A stretch of DNA of 64,000 bases from Methanothermus fervidus DSM 2088 (GCA_000166095.1 CP002278.1:590001-654000); one strand, 5' to 3'; positions 23,201 through 33,006 are shown, counted from the stretch's first letter. Numbers and translations are program-made. Notes: generated from the sequence alone by a model not told the origin.

Positions 23201-24886
23201 ATGAAAATTATATTATTATTGCTTATTATCATAAATTTACTAGCTTCTGGAGCTGTACTCTTATTAAATAGATTTAACAGAAGATATGTTGAGATCACTG
23301 CTATAATTTCAACCTCATTGTCATTACTGCTTTCAACAACTCTTCTATTTATTTTCACATGTCCAACAAAAATTCAAATTTTACCATATGTTAGTATTTT
23401 TGTTGATAAAACCTCAGCATTGTTAACATTAATTGTAAATTTAATAGGGACATTTGTGATTCTATATAGCATAGATTATATGAGAAAAGAAGTTGACTAT
23501 GCCAGATTTTATTCATTGATGCTTCTCTTCATAGCTTCGATGACACATTTAATTTTAGCAGGAAATATACTCTACTTGTTGTTACATTGGGAATTAGTTG
23601 GGATTTGTAGTGCTTTACTCATAAGTTATTGGTGGGAAAGACCAGCTGCAAGAAGAGCAGGGATAAAAGCATTGATCATGACAAGAATTAGTGATATTGG
23701 ATTAATGATTCTTGCAGTCATGGCAATTTTAGTAAATGCAACAGATATTTCTCAGTTTCAAAATATAGTTTTGTTAAATCCTACTTTATTATCTATATCC
23801 TCAATTATGATATTAATAGCTGCATTTGGTAAGTCTGCACAATTTCCTTTCCATACATGGCTACCAGACGCTATGGAAGGTCCTACACCAGTTAGTGCAC
23901 TACTACATTCAGCTACAATGGTTAAAGCCGGTATATACTTAATCATGAGATTTCTACCATTAATATCTGCATTTCACTTCGCAAAGTTTTTATTAATAAT
24001 TATATCTTTAATAACATTATATTTAGCATGCTTTGCAGGTTTAGTAAGTCATGGAATAAAAAGAGTTTTGGCTTATAGTACAATTAGTTCATTATCTTTA
24101 ATGTTTTTAGCTTTGGCTTTAGGGGAATATATACTAGCAGCCATGTATTTCTTAACACACAGTATTTTCAAAACGTTATTATTTATGGTGGCTGGAATTA
24201 TAGAGCATGATGTGGGAAAAGGAGATATGCGGGTCGCAAGAGGTTTATGGAGAAAAAACTTTAAATTGGAAGGAATAGTTTTTTTAGTAGGAGCTTTATG
24301 TGCAGCAGGGTTACCACCATTAGCCTCTGGTTTCATAAAGGAATGTATATTTGAAGGTTTGAATCTTGTTTTTGTAAGCTACATATATTATTTAATAGTC
24401 ATTTCACTCTCAATATTGATGTCACTCTTCATGATGAGAGCTTTCGTCATAGTTTTCTTTGCATCGGGGAAAGAAACTAAAGTTAAACACATTTATGAAC
24501 CATTTATGTATTTGCCAACAATACTTCTTTTTGTGTTTGTCTTCATCGTCTTTTTACCTTTAATTAAAATACCAAAATGGCTTGGAATTGAAGTAGAGTG
24601 GTTACATATAGATATAGGGATGCTAGTAGGAACTATAGTTGGTATATTACTTTCACTAACTTATTTAACTTCTAAAAAAGAAATTAGTGAAAAAATTAGG
24701 GAATTATTCAAGACGTCATTTTATCTAGATAAAGCATATGAAAATTTAGGTAATTTATTTAGCCAGGTAATAGTTAAATTAGCAGCAAAAATCCATACAG
24801 GTAGAGCTTCACAAGGCTTAATGGCTTTTTATCTGTTTCTGCTTGTATTGTTAATATTTATATTCATTAGAGGTGGTGCACTATGA
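23201..24886 (+). CDS. NuoL/MrpA-like antiporter subunit
   Basis: A 561-residue protein with about 14-16 membrane helices that is expected to move H+ or Na+. Key residues of antiporter-like subunits are present: the TM5 Glu in LHWELVGI, the TM7 Lys in SATMVKAGIY after FHTWLPDAMEGPTPVSA, and the TM12 Lys in LASGFIKE. A C-terminal amphipathic part and last helix may form a short lateral arm. The start is ATG 23201 after GAGGTGGT; an in-frame GTG at 23189 lies inside this site. Confidence 0.9.
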   Translation: MKIILLLLIIINLLASGAVLLLNRFNRRYVEITAIISTSLSLLLSTTLLFIFTCPTKIQILPYVSIFVDKTSALLTLIVNLIGTFVILYSIDYMRKEVDYARFYSLMLLFIASMTHLILAGNILYLLLHWELVGICSALLISYWWERPAARRAGIKALIMTRISDIGLMILAVMAILVNATDISQFQNIVLLNPTLLSISSIMILIAAFGKSAQFPFHTWLPDAMEGPTPVSALLHSATMVKAGIYLIMRFLPLISAFHFAKFLLIIISLITLYLACFAGLVSHGIKRVLAYSTISSLSLMFLALALGEYILAAMYFLTHSIFKTLLFMVAGIIEHDVGKGDMRVARGLWRKNFKLEGIVFLVGALCAAGLPPLASGFIKECIFEGLNLVFVSYIYYLIVISLSILMSLFMMRAFVIVFFASGKETKVKHIYEPFMYLPTILLFVFVFIVFLPLIKIPKWLGIEVEWLHIDIGMLVGTIVGILLSLTYLTSKKEISEKIRELFKTSFYLDKAYENLGNLFSQVIVKLAAKIHTGRASQGLMAFYLFLLVLLIFIFIRGGAL

Positions 24887-26196
24887 ATTTAGAAGGAATG
24901 GCAATTATGATAGCTATAATTGCAGTCATTGTTATCATGACAAGTAGAATTATTTGGAAAGAAAGGAAATTACTTCCACTATATATAGCAATTTTTATTT
25001 CAATAGTACAATTAGTATTATCTTTATATGCAAAAGGTGTTGCAGGACTATCTGGATCTACTGCAGCGTTTATTAGTATATTAAGCTTGTTAGTATCAAT
25101 TACTACTGCCGAAAATATTGAAAGAAAAACTATGTTAGCTATTGGACTTATACTTTTTAATGCAGTCTCATTTCTTATCCCATATACCAATGACATTATA
25201 AGGTTGTTTATTTACTGGAAAACTCTCAGTTTTGTAATTTTAGGATCATTGAATATGAGGCATACTGAAGATGAATATGAAGCCAGTATAAAATATATTG
25301 TCATATGTGTAATAGCAGTGCTAGTTGCATTAGTAGGAATATTTATGGCAATACATGATGCACAAAGCACTAAAATTACTGATATTATCCATAAATCTTC
25401 ATTTATTGCAAAAGTGCTTATAGTTGCGGGGTTAGCAGCTGAGGCAGCAATGTTTCCAATGTACTTCTGGTTACCTGATGTACATATGACAATGCTTCCA
25501 CTTTTAGCTGTCTTACTAATGGGTGCTGCAACTCCTTCAACAACATATGTAGTTGGACATATTGCATCTACCAATATATTTACAAAAGAAATTGTAGGTA
25601 TATTGGCAGTTGTTACATCAATTATTGCTGCATTGGCAGCAACATTTCAAAAAAATATTAAGAGATTATTGGCTTACAGTACTTTATCACATTTTGGATA
25701 CATGTTATTTGCATTTACAACTGGTGTGCCATTGGGAGTCCAATATGGAGCTTTACATATTTTAGCCCATGCTACAGTAAAAATACCAGCATTTTTAGTT
25801 GCATATCTAATGATAGAATATGTAGGCATGTACAGTGTTTCAGGCCTCAGGGAATTGGATGTTGATATCATAAGGTTTATAGTAATTACTTCAGCTATAG
25901 GACTCTTAGGCTTACCACCACTTCTAACGTTTTGGAGTGAAGTATTTATTTTCATTGCCTCTTATTCATTGGGAGGCATCTGGAAGCTACTTGCGTTAGC
26001 TTTCTTTATGGCAATATTGTTCTCTACAGGATATGCCTTTAAACTTATATATTCTTTCTCTAAAAGAAATGACAAAAAGGATGTAAAATTAAATAGAAAG
26101 ATCGTTATTGCTTCTCTACCTTTAGCAATTGCTGTAGTCCTTTCAATAATATTTGGTATATTTCAAAGCAACATTATTATCTATTTCTTCCATTAA
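24883..26196 (+). CDS. NuoM/NuoN-like antiporter subunit with altered channel residues
   Basis: A 437-residue membrane protein, last of the operon, overlapping the NuoL-like gene by ATGA. The family is clear from MYFWLPDVH, KNIKRLLAYSTLSHFGY and LGLPPLLTFWSE. Two residues considered central to ion transfer are changed: the TM5 Glu region reads YWKTLS (W-E-x-x-S expected) and the TM7 Lys region reads GAATPSTTY. The TM8 Lys is retained, and TM12 has Glu as in NuoM. It may therefore be a structural or modified channel. It is also shorter than typical NuoM or NuoN. Confidence 0.85.
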   Translation: MNLEGMAIMIAIIAVIVIMTSRIIWKERKLLPLYIAIFISIVQLVLSLYAKGVAGLSGSTAAFISILSLLVSITTAENIERKTMLAIGLILFNAVSFLIPYTNDIIRLFIYWKTLSFVILGSLNMRHTEDEYEASIKYIVICVIAVLVALVGIFMAIHDAQSTKITDIIHKSSFIAKVLIVAGLAAEAAMFPMYFWLPDVHMTMLPLLAVLLMGAATPSTTYVVGHIASTNIFTKEIVGILAVVTSIIAALAATFQKNIKRLLAYSTLSHFGYMLFAFTTGVPLGVQYGALHILAHATVKIPAFLVAYLMIEYVGMYSVSGLRELDVDIIRFIVITSAIGLLGLPPLLTFWSEVFIFIASYSLGGIWKLLALAFFMAILFSTGYAFKLIYSFSKRNDKKDVKLNRKIVIASLPLAIAVVLSIIFGIFQSNIIIYFFH

Positions 26197-26291
26197 TTTT
26201 TTATTAAATAAATGTTATAATAACTTTTTTAGCTAATTTATAGAATTATTCTTACTTTACAAAAAAACAGTTAAAAAGAGAGAGGTAGAAC

Positions 26292-27077
26292 ATGAAGCAG
26301 ATACTTATAACAAATGACGATGGTGTAAACTCTTCAGGAATATTGGCAACAAAGGAGGCAGTAAAAGATTTAGGACGTTGTATAATAGTGGCTCCAACAA
26401 CCCAACAAAGTGGAATTGGACATGCTTTATCATTATTTGAACCGATAAGAGTCAATACTACAATACTCAGAGATGGAAGTTGCGCATATGCAGTTTCAGG
26501 TACACCTACAGATGCTGTGATACTTGGAATATATGAAATAGCCAAAGGTAAAGTTGATTTAGTGATATCTGGGATTAATATTGGTGAAAATTTGGGTAAA
26601 TCAGAGCTAACAACGTCTGGTACAATTGGAGCTGCAATGGAAGCTGCTGTACATGGAGTGCCAGCAATGGCTGTTTCATTACAAGTGGAAAAAAGTGATA
26701 TAAAATTTCATGATGGCCATGTAGATGTTGACTTCACATATGCAAAAAAAATAACAAGAAAAATAGCTAAATTAATTTTAAAAAAAGGATTGCCAGATGG
26801 TGTAGATTTTATAAACATCAACATACCAGCAAAACCAAAAGATGAAGAAATTAAAATTACAAAATTAGGAAAAAGAATGTATAAAGTAAATGTTGAGAAA
26901 AGGCATGACCCAAGAGGAAGACCATACTATTGGATAAATGGAAAATCTGTACATAAGGATTTACCAGGAACCGATGTTTATGTTTTAAAAAATGAAAGAA
27001 AGATTACCTTAACACCCCTAAAACTTGATTTTACGGCAGATATTGATGCCACGAAAGAATGGTTGAAAGAGGTATGA
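26292..27077 (+). CDS. surE: 5'/3'-nucleotidase SurE
   Basis: A 261-residue metal-dependent phosphatase acting on nucleoside monophosphates. The metal site motif [11 protein letters not shown] opens the protein, followed by SGTPTDAV and [10 protein letters not shown] and the Ser/Thr-rich [11 protein letters not shown], all diagnostic of SurE. GAGAGAGGTAG precedes the ATG. It leads a short operon with ilvE and a DUF429 gene joined by overlapping stops and starts, although no common pathway is evident. Confidence 0.93.
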   Translation: MKQILITNDDGVNSSGILATKEAVKDLGRCIIVAPTTQQSGIGHALSLFEPIRVNTTILRDGSCAYAVSGTPTDAVILGIYEIAKGKVDLVISGINIGENLGKSELTTSGTIGAAMEAAVHGVPAMAVSLQVEKSDIKFHDGHVDVDFTYAKKITRKIAKLILKKGLPDGVDFININIPAKPKDEEIKITKLGKRMYKVNVEKRHDPRGRPYYWINGKSVHKDLPGTDVYVLKNERKITLTPLKLDFTADIDATKEWLKEV

Positions 27078-27079
27078 TT

Positions 27080-27997
27080 ATGAACTTTGGAAAAGGAAAG
27101 ATATGGTTCAATGGAGAATTTGTGGATTGGAAAGATGCAAAAATTCATGTTCTTTCACATGTTGTACATTATGGATCAAGTGTATTTGAAGGAATAAGAT
27201 GTTACAAAAACAAAAAAGGGTCTGCAATTTTTCGTTTAGAAGATCATGTAAAACGATTATTTGAATCTGCAAAAATATACCGAATGGAAATCCCGTATTC
27301 TGAAGATGAAATTTGTGATGCAATAATAGAAACAGTGAAAATAAATAATCTAGAAGAGTGTTATATAAGGCCAATAGCATTCCGTGGATATGGTGAGTTG
27401 GGTGTAAATCCACAGAATTGTCCAGTAGAAGTAGCTATTGCAGCATGGGAGTGGGGAACTTATTTAGGGGAAGAAGCAATTAAAAATGGTGTAGATGTTT
27501 GTGTATCAAGTTGGAGAAGGATGGCTCCAAATACGCTTCCAAATATTGCCAAAGCTGGAGGAAATTATCTGAATTCACAACTTGTTAAGATGGAAGCAAT
27601 AGCAAATAATTATGACGAAGGAATAATTCTTGATTACCAAGGATTTGTAAGTGAAGGCAGCGGTGAAAATATTTTCATTGTAAAGGATGGGATTCTTTAT
27701 ACACCTCCTGTCCATTCATCAATATTGATAGGTATAACAAGAGACACTGTCATGAAGTTGGCAGAGGATATAGGTATAGAGGTTAGAGAAGAAAATATAC
27801 CTAGAGAAATGTTATATATTGCTGATGAGATATTTCTTACAGGTACTGCAGCAGAAATAACCCCAATACGCTCTGTAGATGGAATAACTATCGGGAATGG
27901 CAAAAGAGGTCCTATAACTAAAAAATTACAGAAAGAATTTTTCAAAGTAATAAATGCAGAGGTTGAGGATAAATATGGTTGGTTAAGGTATATATGA
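27080..27997 (+). CDS. ilvE: Branched-chain amino acid aminotransferase
   Basis: A 305-residue class IV PLP transaminase that interconverts branched-chain amino acids and their 2-oxo acids. The N-terminus [21 protein letters not shown] and the catalytic Lys in [12 protein letters not shown] identify it. The phosphate-binding [11 protein letters not shown] is near the C-terminus. ATG 27080 gives proper spacing from AGAGGT; an ATG at 27074 would overlap the surE stop. It could complete the pathway begun by the acetolactate-synthase-like enzyme at 16.9-18.5 kb. Confidence 0.9.
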   Translation: MNFGKGKIWFNGEFVDWKDAKIHVLSHVVHYGSSVFEGIRCYKNKKGSAIFRLEDHVKRLFESAKIYRMEIPYSEDEICDAIIETVKINNLEECYIRPIAFRGYGELGVNPQNCPVEVAIAAWEWGTYLGEEAIKNGVDVCVSSWRRMAPNTLPNIAKAGGNYLNSQLVKMEAIANNYDEGIILDYQGFVSEGSGENIFIVKDGILYTPPVHSSILIGITRDTVMKLAEDIGIEVREENIPREMLYIADEIFLTGTAAEITPIRSVDGITIGNGKRGPITKKLQKEFFKVINAEVEDKYGWLRYI

Positions 27998-28557
27998 TAG
28001 TTGGTGTAGACCTTGCTGGAAAAGACAAAAATGCGAGTGGAATTGCAATTTTAAACAAAAATAACATATATACAACTGAAAAATATTATGATAATGAAAT
28101 CATTGAAATATGTAAAAAAGCTCGAATAGTAGTTTTTGATGCACCGCTTTCACTTCCAAAAGGCAGATGTTGTCTTGAAATAAATTGTGAATGTAGTAAA
28201 TTTGGACATTTCAGGAAATCAGACATTGAAATTAGAAAGTATGGTAAAGTTCTTCCTCTTACTTTTAGAGGCATGAAAAAACTTGTGTTTAGAGCTATAA
28301 AACTAAAAAACATTATAGAGTCCTTAAATAAAAATACTTGTGTTATAGAGACTCATCCAAATACTGCAAAGAAAATGATAGATGTTTCTATTTTAAAGAG
28401 ATTTAAAACAAATAAAAAAATTAGTAAAATGACTATTCATGAGTTTGATGCAATGATAGCTGCTATAGTCGGGTATTTTTATAAAAAGAAAAAGTATATT
28501 GCTTTAGGAGATAAAAATGAAGGAACGATCATACTTCCAAAACTTACATCTCCATAA
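27994..28557 (+). CDS. DUF429 predicted RNase H-fold nuclease
   Basis: A 187-residue protein of the DUF429 (COG2410-like) family, predicted to have an RNase H fold. The first strand [13 protein letters not shown] contains an acidic residue, VFDAPLSLP holds a second, and a C-terminal FDAMIAAI helix a third, consistent with a metal site. A Cys cluster ([13 protein letters not shown]) at about residues 55-67 could bind metal. The start overlaps the ilvE stop as ATGA. The substrate is unknown. Confidence 0.72.
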   Translation: MIVGVDLAGKDKNASGIAILNKNNIYTTEKYYDNEIIEICKKARIVVFDAPLSLPKGRCCLEINCECSKFGHFRKSDIEIRKYGKVLPLTFRGMKKLVFRAIKLKNIIESLNKNTCVIETHPNTAKKMIDVSILKRFKTNKKISKMTIHEFDAMIAAIVGYFYKKKKYIALGDKNEGTIILPKLTSP

Positions 28558-28580
28558 TTATTTTTCAGTTAATAGCAAGT

Positions 28581-28589
28581 TTTATATAG
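28581..28589 (+). promoter_or_regulatory. TATA box of the ferredoxin gene
   Basis: TTTATATAG lies about 80 bases before the ferredoxin ATG. Transcription near 28610 would give a leader of about 50 bases ending in the strong AAAGGAGGTGG ribosome site. This combination suggests high expression. Confidence 0.5.
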
Positions 28590-28662
28590 TAGTTAATGAG
28601 TATTAATAATTGGTATTTTTATCTTCCTATGCTTTAAAAAATTTTCAAAAGGAGGTGGAGTC

Positions 28663-28857
28663 ATGAGTAAAATAACAATTGACTATGATAAATGTGATGG
28701 GCCAGATTGTGCAGAGTGTGTAGATGTTTGTCCAATGGAAATTCTAGTTATAGAAGGAGACAAAGTTGTTGCTAAAAATACTGAAGAATGCAATGAATGT
28801 ATGGTTTGTATGGATGTATGTCCAAATGAGGCCATCACAGTAGAACCAGAAGAATAA
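28663..28857 (+). CDS. 2[4Fe-4S] ferredoxin
   Basis: A 64-residue, acidic electron carrier. The second cluster motif is standard (CNECMVCMDVCP). The first reads C-x4-C-x2-C-x3-CP (CDGPDCAECVDVCP), with two extra residues after the first Cys compared with classical ferredoxins. Four Cys are still available. It has its own promoter and an excellent ribosome site. It could donate electrons to the hydrogenase encoded at 18.7-26.2 kb, which is an inference from cofactor type only. Confidence 0.9.
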   Translation: MSKITIDYDKCDGPDCAECVDVCPMEILVIEGDKVVAKNTEECNECMVCMDVCPNEAITVEPEE

Positions 28858-28890
28858 ATAAGGAAAGCCCCTTTAAAGTTTTTTAGATGA

Positions 28891-29988
28891 TTACCTCTCT
28901 AATTCTCCCTTTATAAATTTATCAACCATTTCTGCAGCCTTTTCATCATCTATTTGTTTTGGAGGATGTTTCATAGTATAAGCAGAAATTGATATGAGTG
29001 GTCCTCCTATTTTCCTATCTAATGCCAATTTACAACATCTTATTGCATCAATAGCACTCCCTGCTGAATTTGGAGAATCTTCAACACTTAAACGTAATTC
29101 TAGATCTATAGGAACATCTCCAAATATTTTACCTTCCATCCTTAAAAAACAAATTTTATTGTCTTTTAACCAAGGAACATAATCACTAGGACCAATATGA
29201 ATGTTTTCAGGCTCCAATCTGTTTTTACCAAGTATTGATTGTACTGCCTCTGTTTTTGATTTTTTCTTAGAATCCAATCTTTTATGGTTTAACATGTTTA
29301 GAAAATCTGTATTTCCTCCTATGTTCAACTGATAAGTTCTTTCTAACTTCACACCTCTTTTTTTAAATAAATTTGCAAGTGCTCTATGTGTTATAGTAGC
29401 ACCTATTTGAGACTTTATATCATCGCCAACAACAGGCAGGTTATTTTTTTCAAATTTTGCAGCCCATTTTGGATCACTGGCTATAAACACAGGTATATTA
29501 TTTATAAAACCTACTCCTGCCTCTATTGCACATTGTGCATAATATCTACTAGCCTCTTCAGAACCTACTGGTAAATAATTTAACAATATTTCAGCTCCAG
29601 AATCTTCCAAAACTTCAGTCACATTCACAGGTTTTTCATCTGCCACAACAAAAGTAAATTTTTCATCATAATTGTACATATGTTTTGCAACACCATCCAT
29701 CACAGGCCCCATGCAAACTTCAACACCTAATTTTGGAATATCATCATAAAATATTTTTGTACAATTTGGTGGTGAAAAAATAGCTTCGCTAACATCTTTT
29801 CCTACTTTTCTTTTATCTATATCAAATGCTGCCACAATCTCTATATCTCCTGGTTTATATCCACCTATATCCCAATGCATCAATCCTACACAATCTTCTT
29901 CTCCCTTATTTCTATAATAATAAATGCCTTGGATTAAAGCACTCGCACAATTACCTAAGCCAGCTATGGCAACCTTTATTTTACTCAC
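28891..29988 (-). CDS. Inositol-1-phosphate synthase
   Basis: A 365-residue NAD-dependent enzyme that converts glucose 6-phosphate to inositol 1-phosphate, the precursor of archaeal inositol phospholipids or of di-inositol phosphate solutes. It starts with a Rossmann motif, VAIAGLGNCASALIQG, and contains NNIPVFIASDP, GDDIKSQIGATITHR and the C-terminal SVEDSPNSAGSAIDAIR, all typical of the family. GTG 29988 follows AGGTG by six bases; the in-frame GTG at 29997 lies inside that site. It is downstream of the MBL-hydrolase gene on the same strand. Confidence 0.93.
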   Translation of the reverse strand: MSKIKVAIAGLGNCASALIQGIYYYRNKGEEDCVGLMHWDIGGYKPGDIEIVAAFDIDKRKVGKDVSEAIFSPPNCTKIFYDDIPKLGVEVCMGPVMDGVAKHMYNYDEKFTFVVADEKPVNVTEVLEDSGAEILLNYLPVGSEEASRYYAQCAIEAGVGFINNIPVFIASDPKWAAKFEKNNLPVVGDDIKSQIGATITHRALANLFKKRGVKLERTYQLNIGGNTDFLNMLNHKRLDSKKKSKTEAVQSILGKNRLEPENIHIGPSDYVPWLKDNKICFLRMEGKIFGDVPIDLELRLSVEDSPNSAGSAIDAIRCCKLALDRKIGGPLISISAYTMKHPPKQIDDEKAAEMVDKFIKGELER

Positions 29989-30000
29989 ATGAAACACCTG

Positions 30001-30789
30001 CTATATGTTTATTGTTAAACCTGTTTGTAGTTTCATTACATTACCTATTTTTGATTTTAAAACATTATATGCATTTTCACCAGTGCAATGCCCTGTGTAG
30101 ATCATCTGTATTGGGTATTCTGAAAGTTTATCAGCAATAAACTTTATTTTTTCTGTACTTAAATTTATCATGTGAAAGCCTCCTATGAGAAGTTTTATAG
30201 TTTTATTCCCAAAATGTCTATAGGCAGTATCTACAATATTTAAGATCCCGTTGTGTGAACATCCAGTTATAATTGATATCCAATTTTTTTCTTCTATGAC
30301 TAAAAATAATTCATGGGAAAAATCGTCAAGTATCAAGTTTTTATTTGATTTTTTATATAAAGGTTCTTTATACTGGGGAAACTTTTTATTTATTTCAGTT
30401 ATTACATGAATATTTCCAAAACTTTTGTTTTTACTGAGGAATTTTATTCTTTTTTCTTTTTCAATGTTTAGACCAATTTCTCGCCAGCTCCCATCATCTT
30501 TTGCATAATATTTATTTACAGCCTCTTTTTTTAAATAAACATTGGCTTTTTGATTTTCCTTTAGAAAATATGGAAGTCCCCCACCATGATCATAATGTCC
30601 ATGGGAAATAAATGCAATATCTACATCCCTAATATCTATACCCAATTTTCTAGCATTTACAAGAAACAAGTCTGTTGCACCCATGTCAAAAAGTATATTT
30701 TTGTTTGAATAAATGTGTAAAGATAAACCATGTTCGGCTTTAAAATTAACATCTATACTACTATCTTCCACCAGACATGTTATTTGCAT
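30001..30789 (-). CDS. Metallo-beta-lactamase-fold hydrolase (COG1237 type)
   Basis: A 262-residue protein with the metal-binding motif SHGHYDHGGG and a second signature TGCSHNGILNI, which places it in the COG1237 branch. A member from Methanocaldococcus has been named as a dihydropterin/ribofuranosylaminobenzene phosphate synthase of methanopterin synthesis, so that is one candidate role; others in the branch are unassigned. ATG 30789 is set by AAAGGTGAA. Its start is 29 bases from that of the divergent prenyltransferase gene, so each promoter must lie inside the other gene or be very compact. Confidence 0.82.
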   Translation of the reverse strand: MQITCLVEDSSIDVNFKAEHGLSLHIYSNKNILFDMGATDLFLVNARKLGIDIRDVDIAFISHGHYDHGGGLPYFLKENQKANVYLKKEAVNKYYAKDDGSWREIGLNIEKEKRIKFLSKNKSFGNIHVITEINKKFPQYKEPLYKKSNKNLILDDFSHELFLVIEEKNWISIITGCSHNGILNIVDTAYRHFGNKTIKLLIGGFHMINLSTEKIKFIADKLSEYPIQMIYTGHCTGENAYNVLKSKIGNVMKLQTGLTINI

Positions 30790-30818
30790 ATTTTTCACCT
30801 TTAAGGAGGGGTTAATTT

Positions 30819-31640
30819 ATGAATGTGTACATTGAAATATTAAGACCTATTAACGCTCTTATGGCCACAATAGCAGTAATTATAGTCGCCATAATATCAA
30901 AAAATTTTGGATTTAATGTAATTTTAGGATCTTTAATAGTTTTTTTAGTTACGGGTGCTGGAAACGTTATTAACGATTATTTTGATCGTGAAATAGACAT
31001 GATAAATAAACCAAATAGACCAATTCCTTCTGGAAGAATAAAAGCTAAAATAGCTTTAATATATTCTCTTGCATTATTTTTAATTGCTGTATTTCTTTCA
31101 TTCTTATTAAGACCTATAATCACCTTCATTGTTATTGTAGCAGAAGCTTTATTAATACTTTATGCTTATAAATTAAAAAGAAAATGCTTAATAGGTAATG
31201 TTGTTGTTTCATTTTTAACATCTTTAACATTTATTTTTGCTGGCATAATTGTTAATTTATTTTTAACCTCATTTTATATAGCAATTTTTGCATTTTTAAT
31301 GACAATGGCTAGAGAAATTGTAAAAGATATAGAAGATATAGAGGGTGATAAAGTAATGGGAGCCAAAACTATGCCAATAGTTTATGGAACTGAAATTTCA
31401 GGAAAGACTGCAGCAATATTGATTATTTTGACGGCTTTACTTAGCCCTGTTCTTTATTTATTAAAAATATTTGGTAATCTATATATCCTATTTTTATCTT
31501 TTGCAATAATTTTATTCCTAAAATCCGCATTTGATATTTTTAAAAAACAAGATAAAAAAACTGCTAGGCAAACATCTAAATATCTTAAAATTGGAATGAT
31601 AATAACATTTCTTGCATTTATAGCCGGTAGTATTGCATAA
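30819..31640 (+). CDS. Digeranylgeranylglyceryl phosphate synthase (UbiA family)
   Basis: A 273-residue membrane prenyltransferase with about eight or nine helices. The first aspartate motif is NVINDYFDREID and the second lies in DIEDIEGD. In archaea this type adds the second geranylgeranyl chain to geranylgeranylglyceryl phosphate, giving the core ether lipid. UbiA relatives that prenylate quinones or haem are an alternative, but the archaeal length and motif spacing favour the lipid enzyme. The ribosome site AAGGAGGGG is strong. Confidence 0.85.
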   Translation: MNVYIEILRPINALMATIAVIIVAIISKNFGFNVILGSLIVFLVTGAGNVINDYFDREIDMINKPNRPIPSGRIKAKIALIYSLALFLIAVFLSFLLRPIITFIVIVAEALLILYAYKLKRKCLIGNVVVSFLTSLTFIFAGIIVNLFLTSFYIAIFAFLMTMAREIVKDIEDIEGDKVMGAKTMPIVYGTEISGKTAAILIILTALLSPVLYLLKIFGNLYILFLSFAIILFLKSAFDIFKKQDKKTARQTSKYLKIGMIITFLAFIAGSIA

Positions 31641-32930
31641 TTAAGCAGTTATATGAATATCTTTTACATAAAACTTAGGTATTATAAATGGTCCAATTTG
31701 TCTAATTTTGGATTTTATGGCATTTAATTTTTTTAACATTGAAAAAACATTTCCAAATATCATTATATCTTTTATTGGATATTTTATTTCACCATTTTCA
31801 ATTAAAAACGCATTATTAGCTTTGACAGAAAAATCTCCTGATATTGGATTTGCAGTATGAGCTCCTAATACATCATATACCAATATTGCTCTTTTGATCT
31901 CTGACATTTTTATTTTTTCTTCAAAATCAAAAATTAAATTTGTAGGTGAAACTTTAGGTGTTTCTGAAAATGAAGATCTTAATCCGTTCCCAGTACTTTT
32001 TTTGTTTTCTTTTTTTGCAGTGTAAAGATCATACATAAATCCTTTTAAGATTCCTTTTTTAATCAATGTTGTATTTTGGGATGGGACACCCTCATCATCA
32101 AAAGATGATGAATTAATACCTTTATCAACGATGCCATTATCATATACAGTAAGATTTGACGTTGCAACTTTTTGATTAATTTTATTTGCAAATATAGATC
32201 TTCCTCTTTGCACATTATCTGAATTTAAAGCATTTACTAATGGATCTAAAAGAGAAGATGCAGCATGATAATCGAAAACAACGTCTATATTACAAGTTTC
32301 AAAACTTTTAGGTTTTAAAGACTCAATTGCAATGTTACAAGCTCTTTCAGCAATTTTTGGATCTAAATCCATCATCCTTGATGAATCAGACTCATGTGCA
32401 CTACTTTTATTTTCATTTCCAGTATTAACAGATAGATATGCTGAAAAGGTCGTGGATTTTTCATAACATTCAACATCATTTGAATTCACGATCGTCACTT
32501 CATTAAGAGATGCTGAAAATCCTCCTGTCACCAAATTACAATTTTTTTCTTTACATATTTCTATCATTTCTTTTACAAACTCATATTTAATTTCATCTTC
32601 AAAAAATTTTGGATCATATATGTTTTCAGGCTTTTTATATTTAGATGGTTTTGCAAAATTAAAATTTTTATCTTTTACATTGGAGTTAGCATTTTTCACA
32701 CAATTTTCTATCATTTTATCTATCTTTTTAATATCTGAGGTATATGAAAATCCTAATTTGTTATTTTTGATTATTCTTAATCCAATGCCAAAGCTAGAAC
32801 CTTCCCAAGATAAATCAATCTTGTTGTCTCTAATTTGTATTTCCTGGCTTTTTCCTTTTTCTAAAAAAACTTCTGCATCATCTGCATAAATCATGGCCTT
32901 TTTTAAAATTTCATCTGCTAATTCTATCAT
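31641..32930 (-). CDS. pmbA: PmbA/TldE-family protein
   Basis: A 429-residue member of the TldD/PmbA family. The HExxxH metal motif of the TldD subunit is absent, so this is the non-catalytic PmbA/TldE partner of a heteromeric metallopeptidase. Conserved parts are the N-terminal QEIQIRDNKID and the C-terminal TGNGLRSSFSETP and SGDFSVKANNAFLIENGEI. The catalytic partner TldD is not in this window. GGGTG precedes ATG 32930, and a second ATG is one codon upstream. It is convergent with the prenyltransferase and divergent from SepCysS. Confidence 0.88.
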   Translation of the reverse strand: MIELADEILKKAMIYADDAEVFLEKGKSQEIQIRDNKIDLSWEGSSFGIGLRIIKNNKLGFSYTSDIKKIDKMIENCVKNANSNVKDKNFNFAKPSKYKKPENIYDPKFFEDEIKYEFVKEMIEICKEKNCNLVTGGFSASLNEVTIVNSNDVECYEKSTTFSAYLSVNTGNENKSSAHESDSSRMMDLDPKIAERACNIAIESLKPKSFETCNIDVVFDYHAASSLLDPLVNALNSDNVQRGRSIFANKINQKVATSNLTVYDNGIVDKGINSSSFDDEGVPSQNTTLIKKGILKGFMYDLYTAKKENKKSTGNGLRSSFSETPKVSPTNLIFDFEEKIKMSEIKRAILVYDVLGAHTANPISGDFSVKANNAFLIENGEIKYPIKDIMIFGNVFSMLKKLNAIKSKIRQIGPFIIPKFYVKDIHITA

Positions 32931-33006
32931 CATGACACCCTATAATTTTTAATAACAATAAAACTATAATAAAATATAAAATCTTCTAAATTTTTGGAGG
33001 AATGTT

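Noticed and set aside
18753-26196. Reading the operon as an F420H2 dehydrogenase (Fpo) or ordinary complex I
   Set aside because: All four [NiFe]-binding Cys of the large subunit are present and no FpoF/FpoO or NuoEFG gene is adjacent; those dehydrogenases lack the Cys pairs.
28858-28890. Hairpin terminator between the ferredoxin and inositol-phosphate synthase genes
   Set aside because: There is a T-tract (GTTTTTTAG) but no convincing stem, so it was not listed as a feature.
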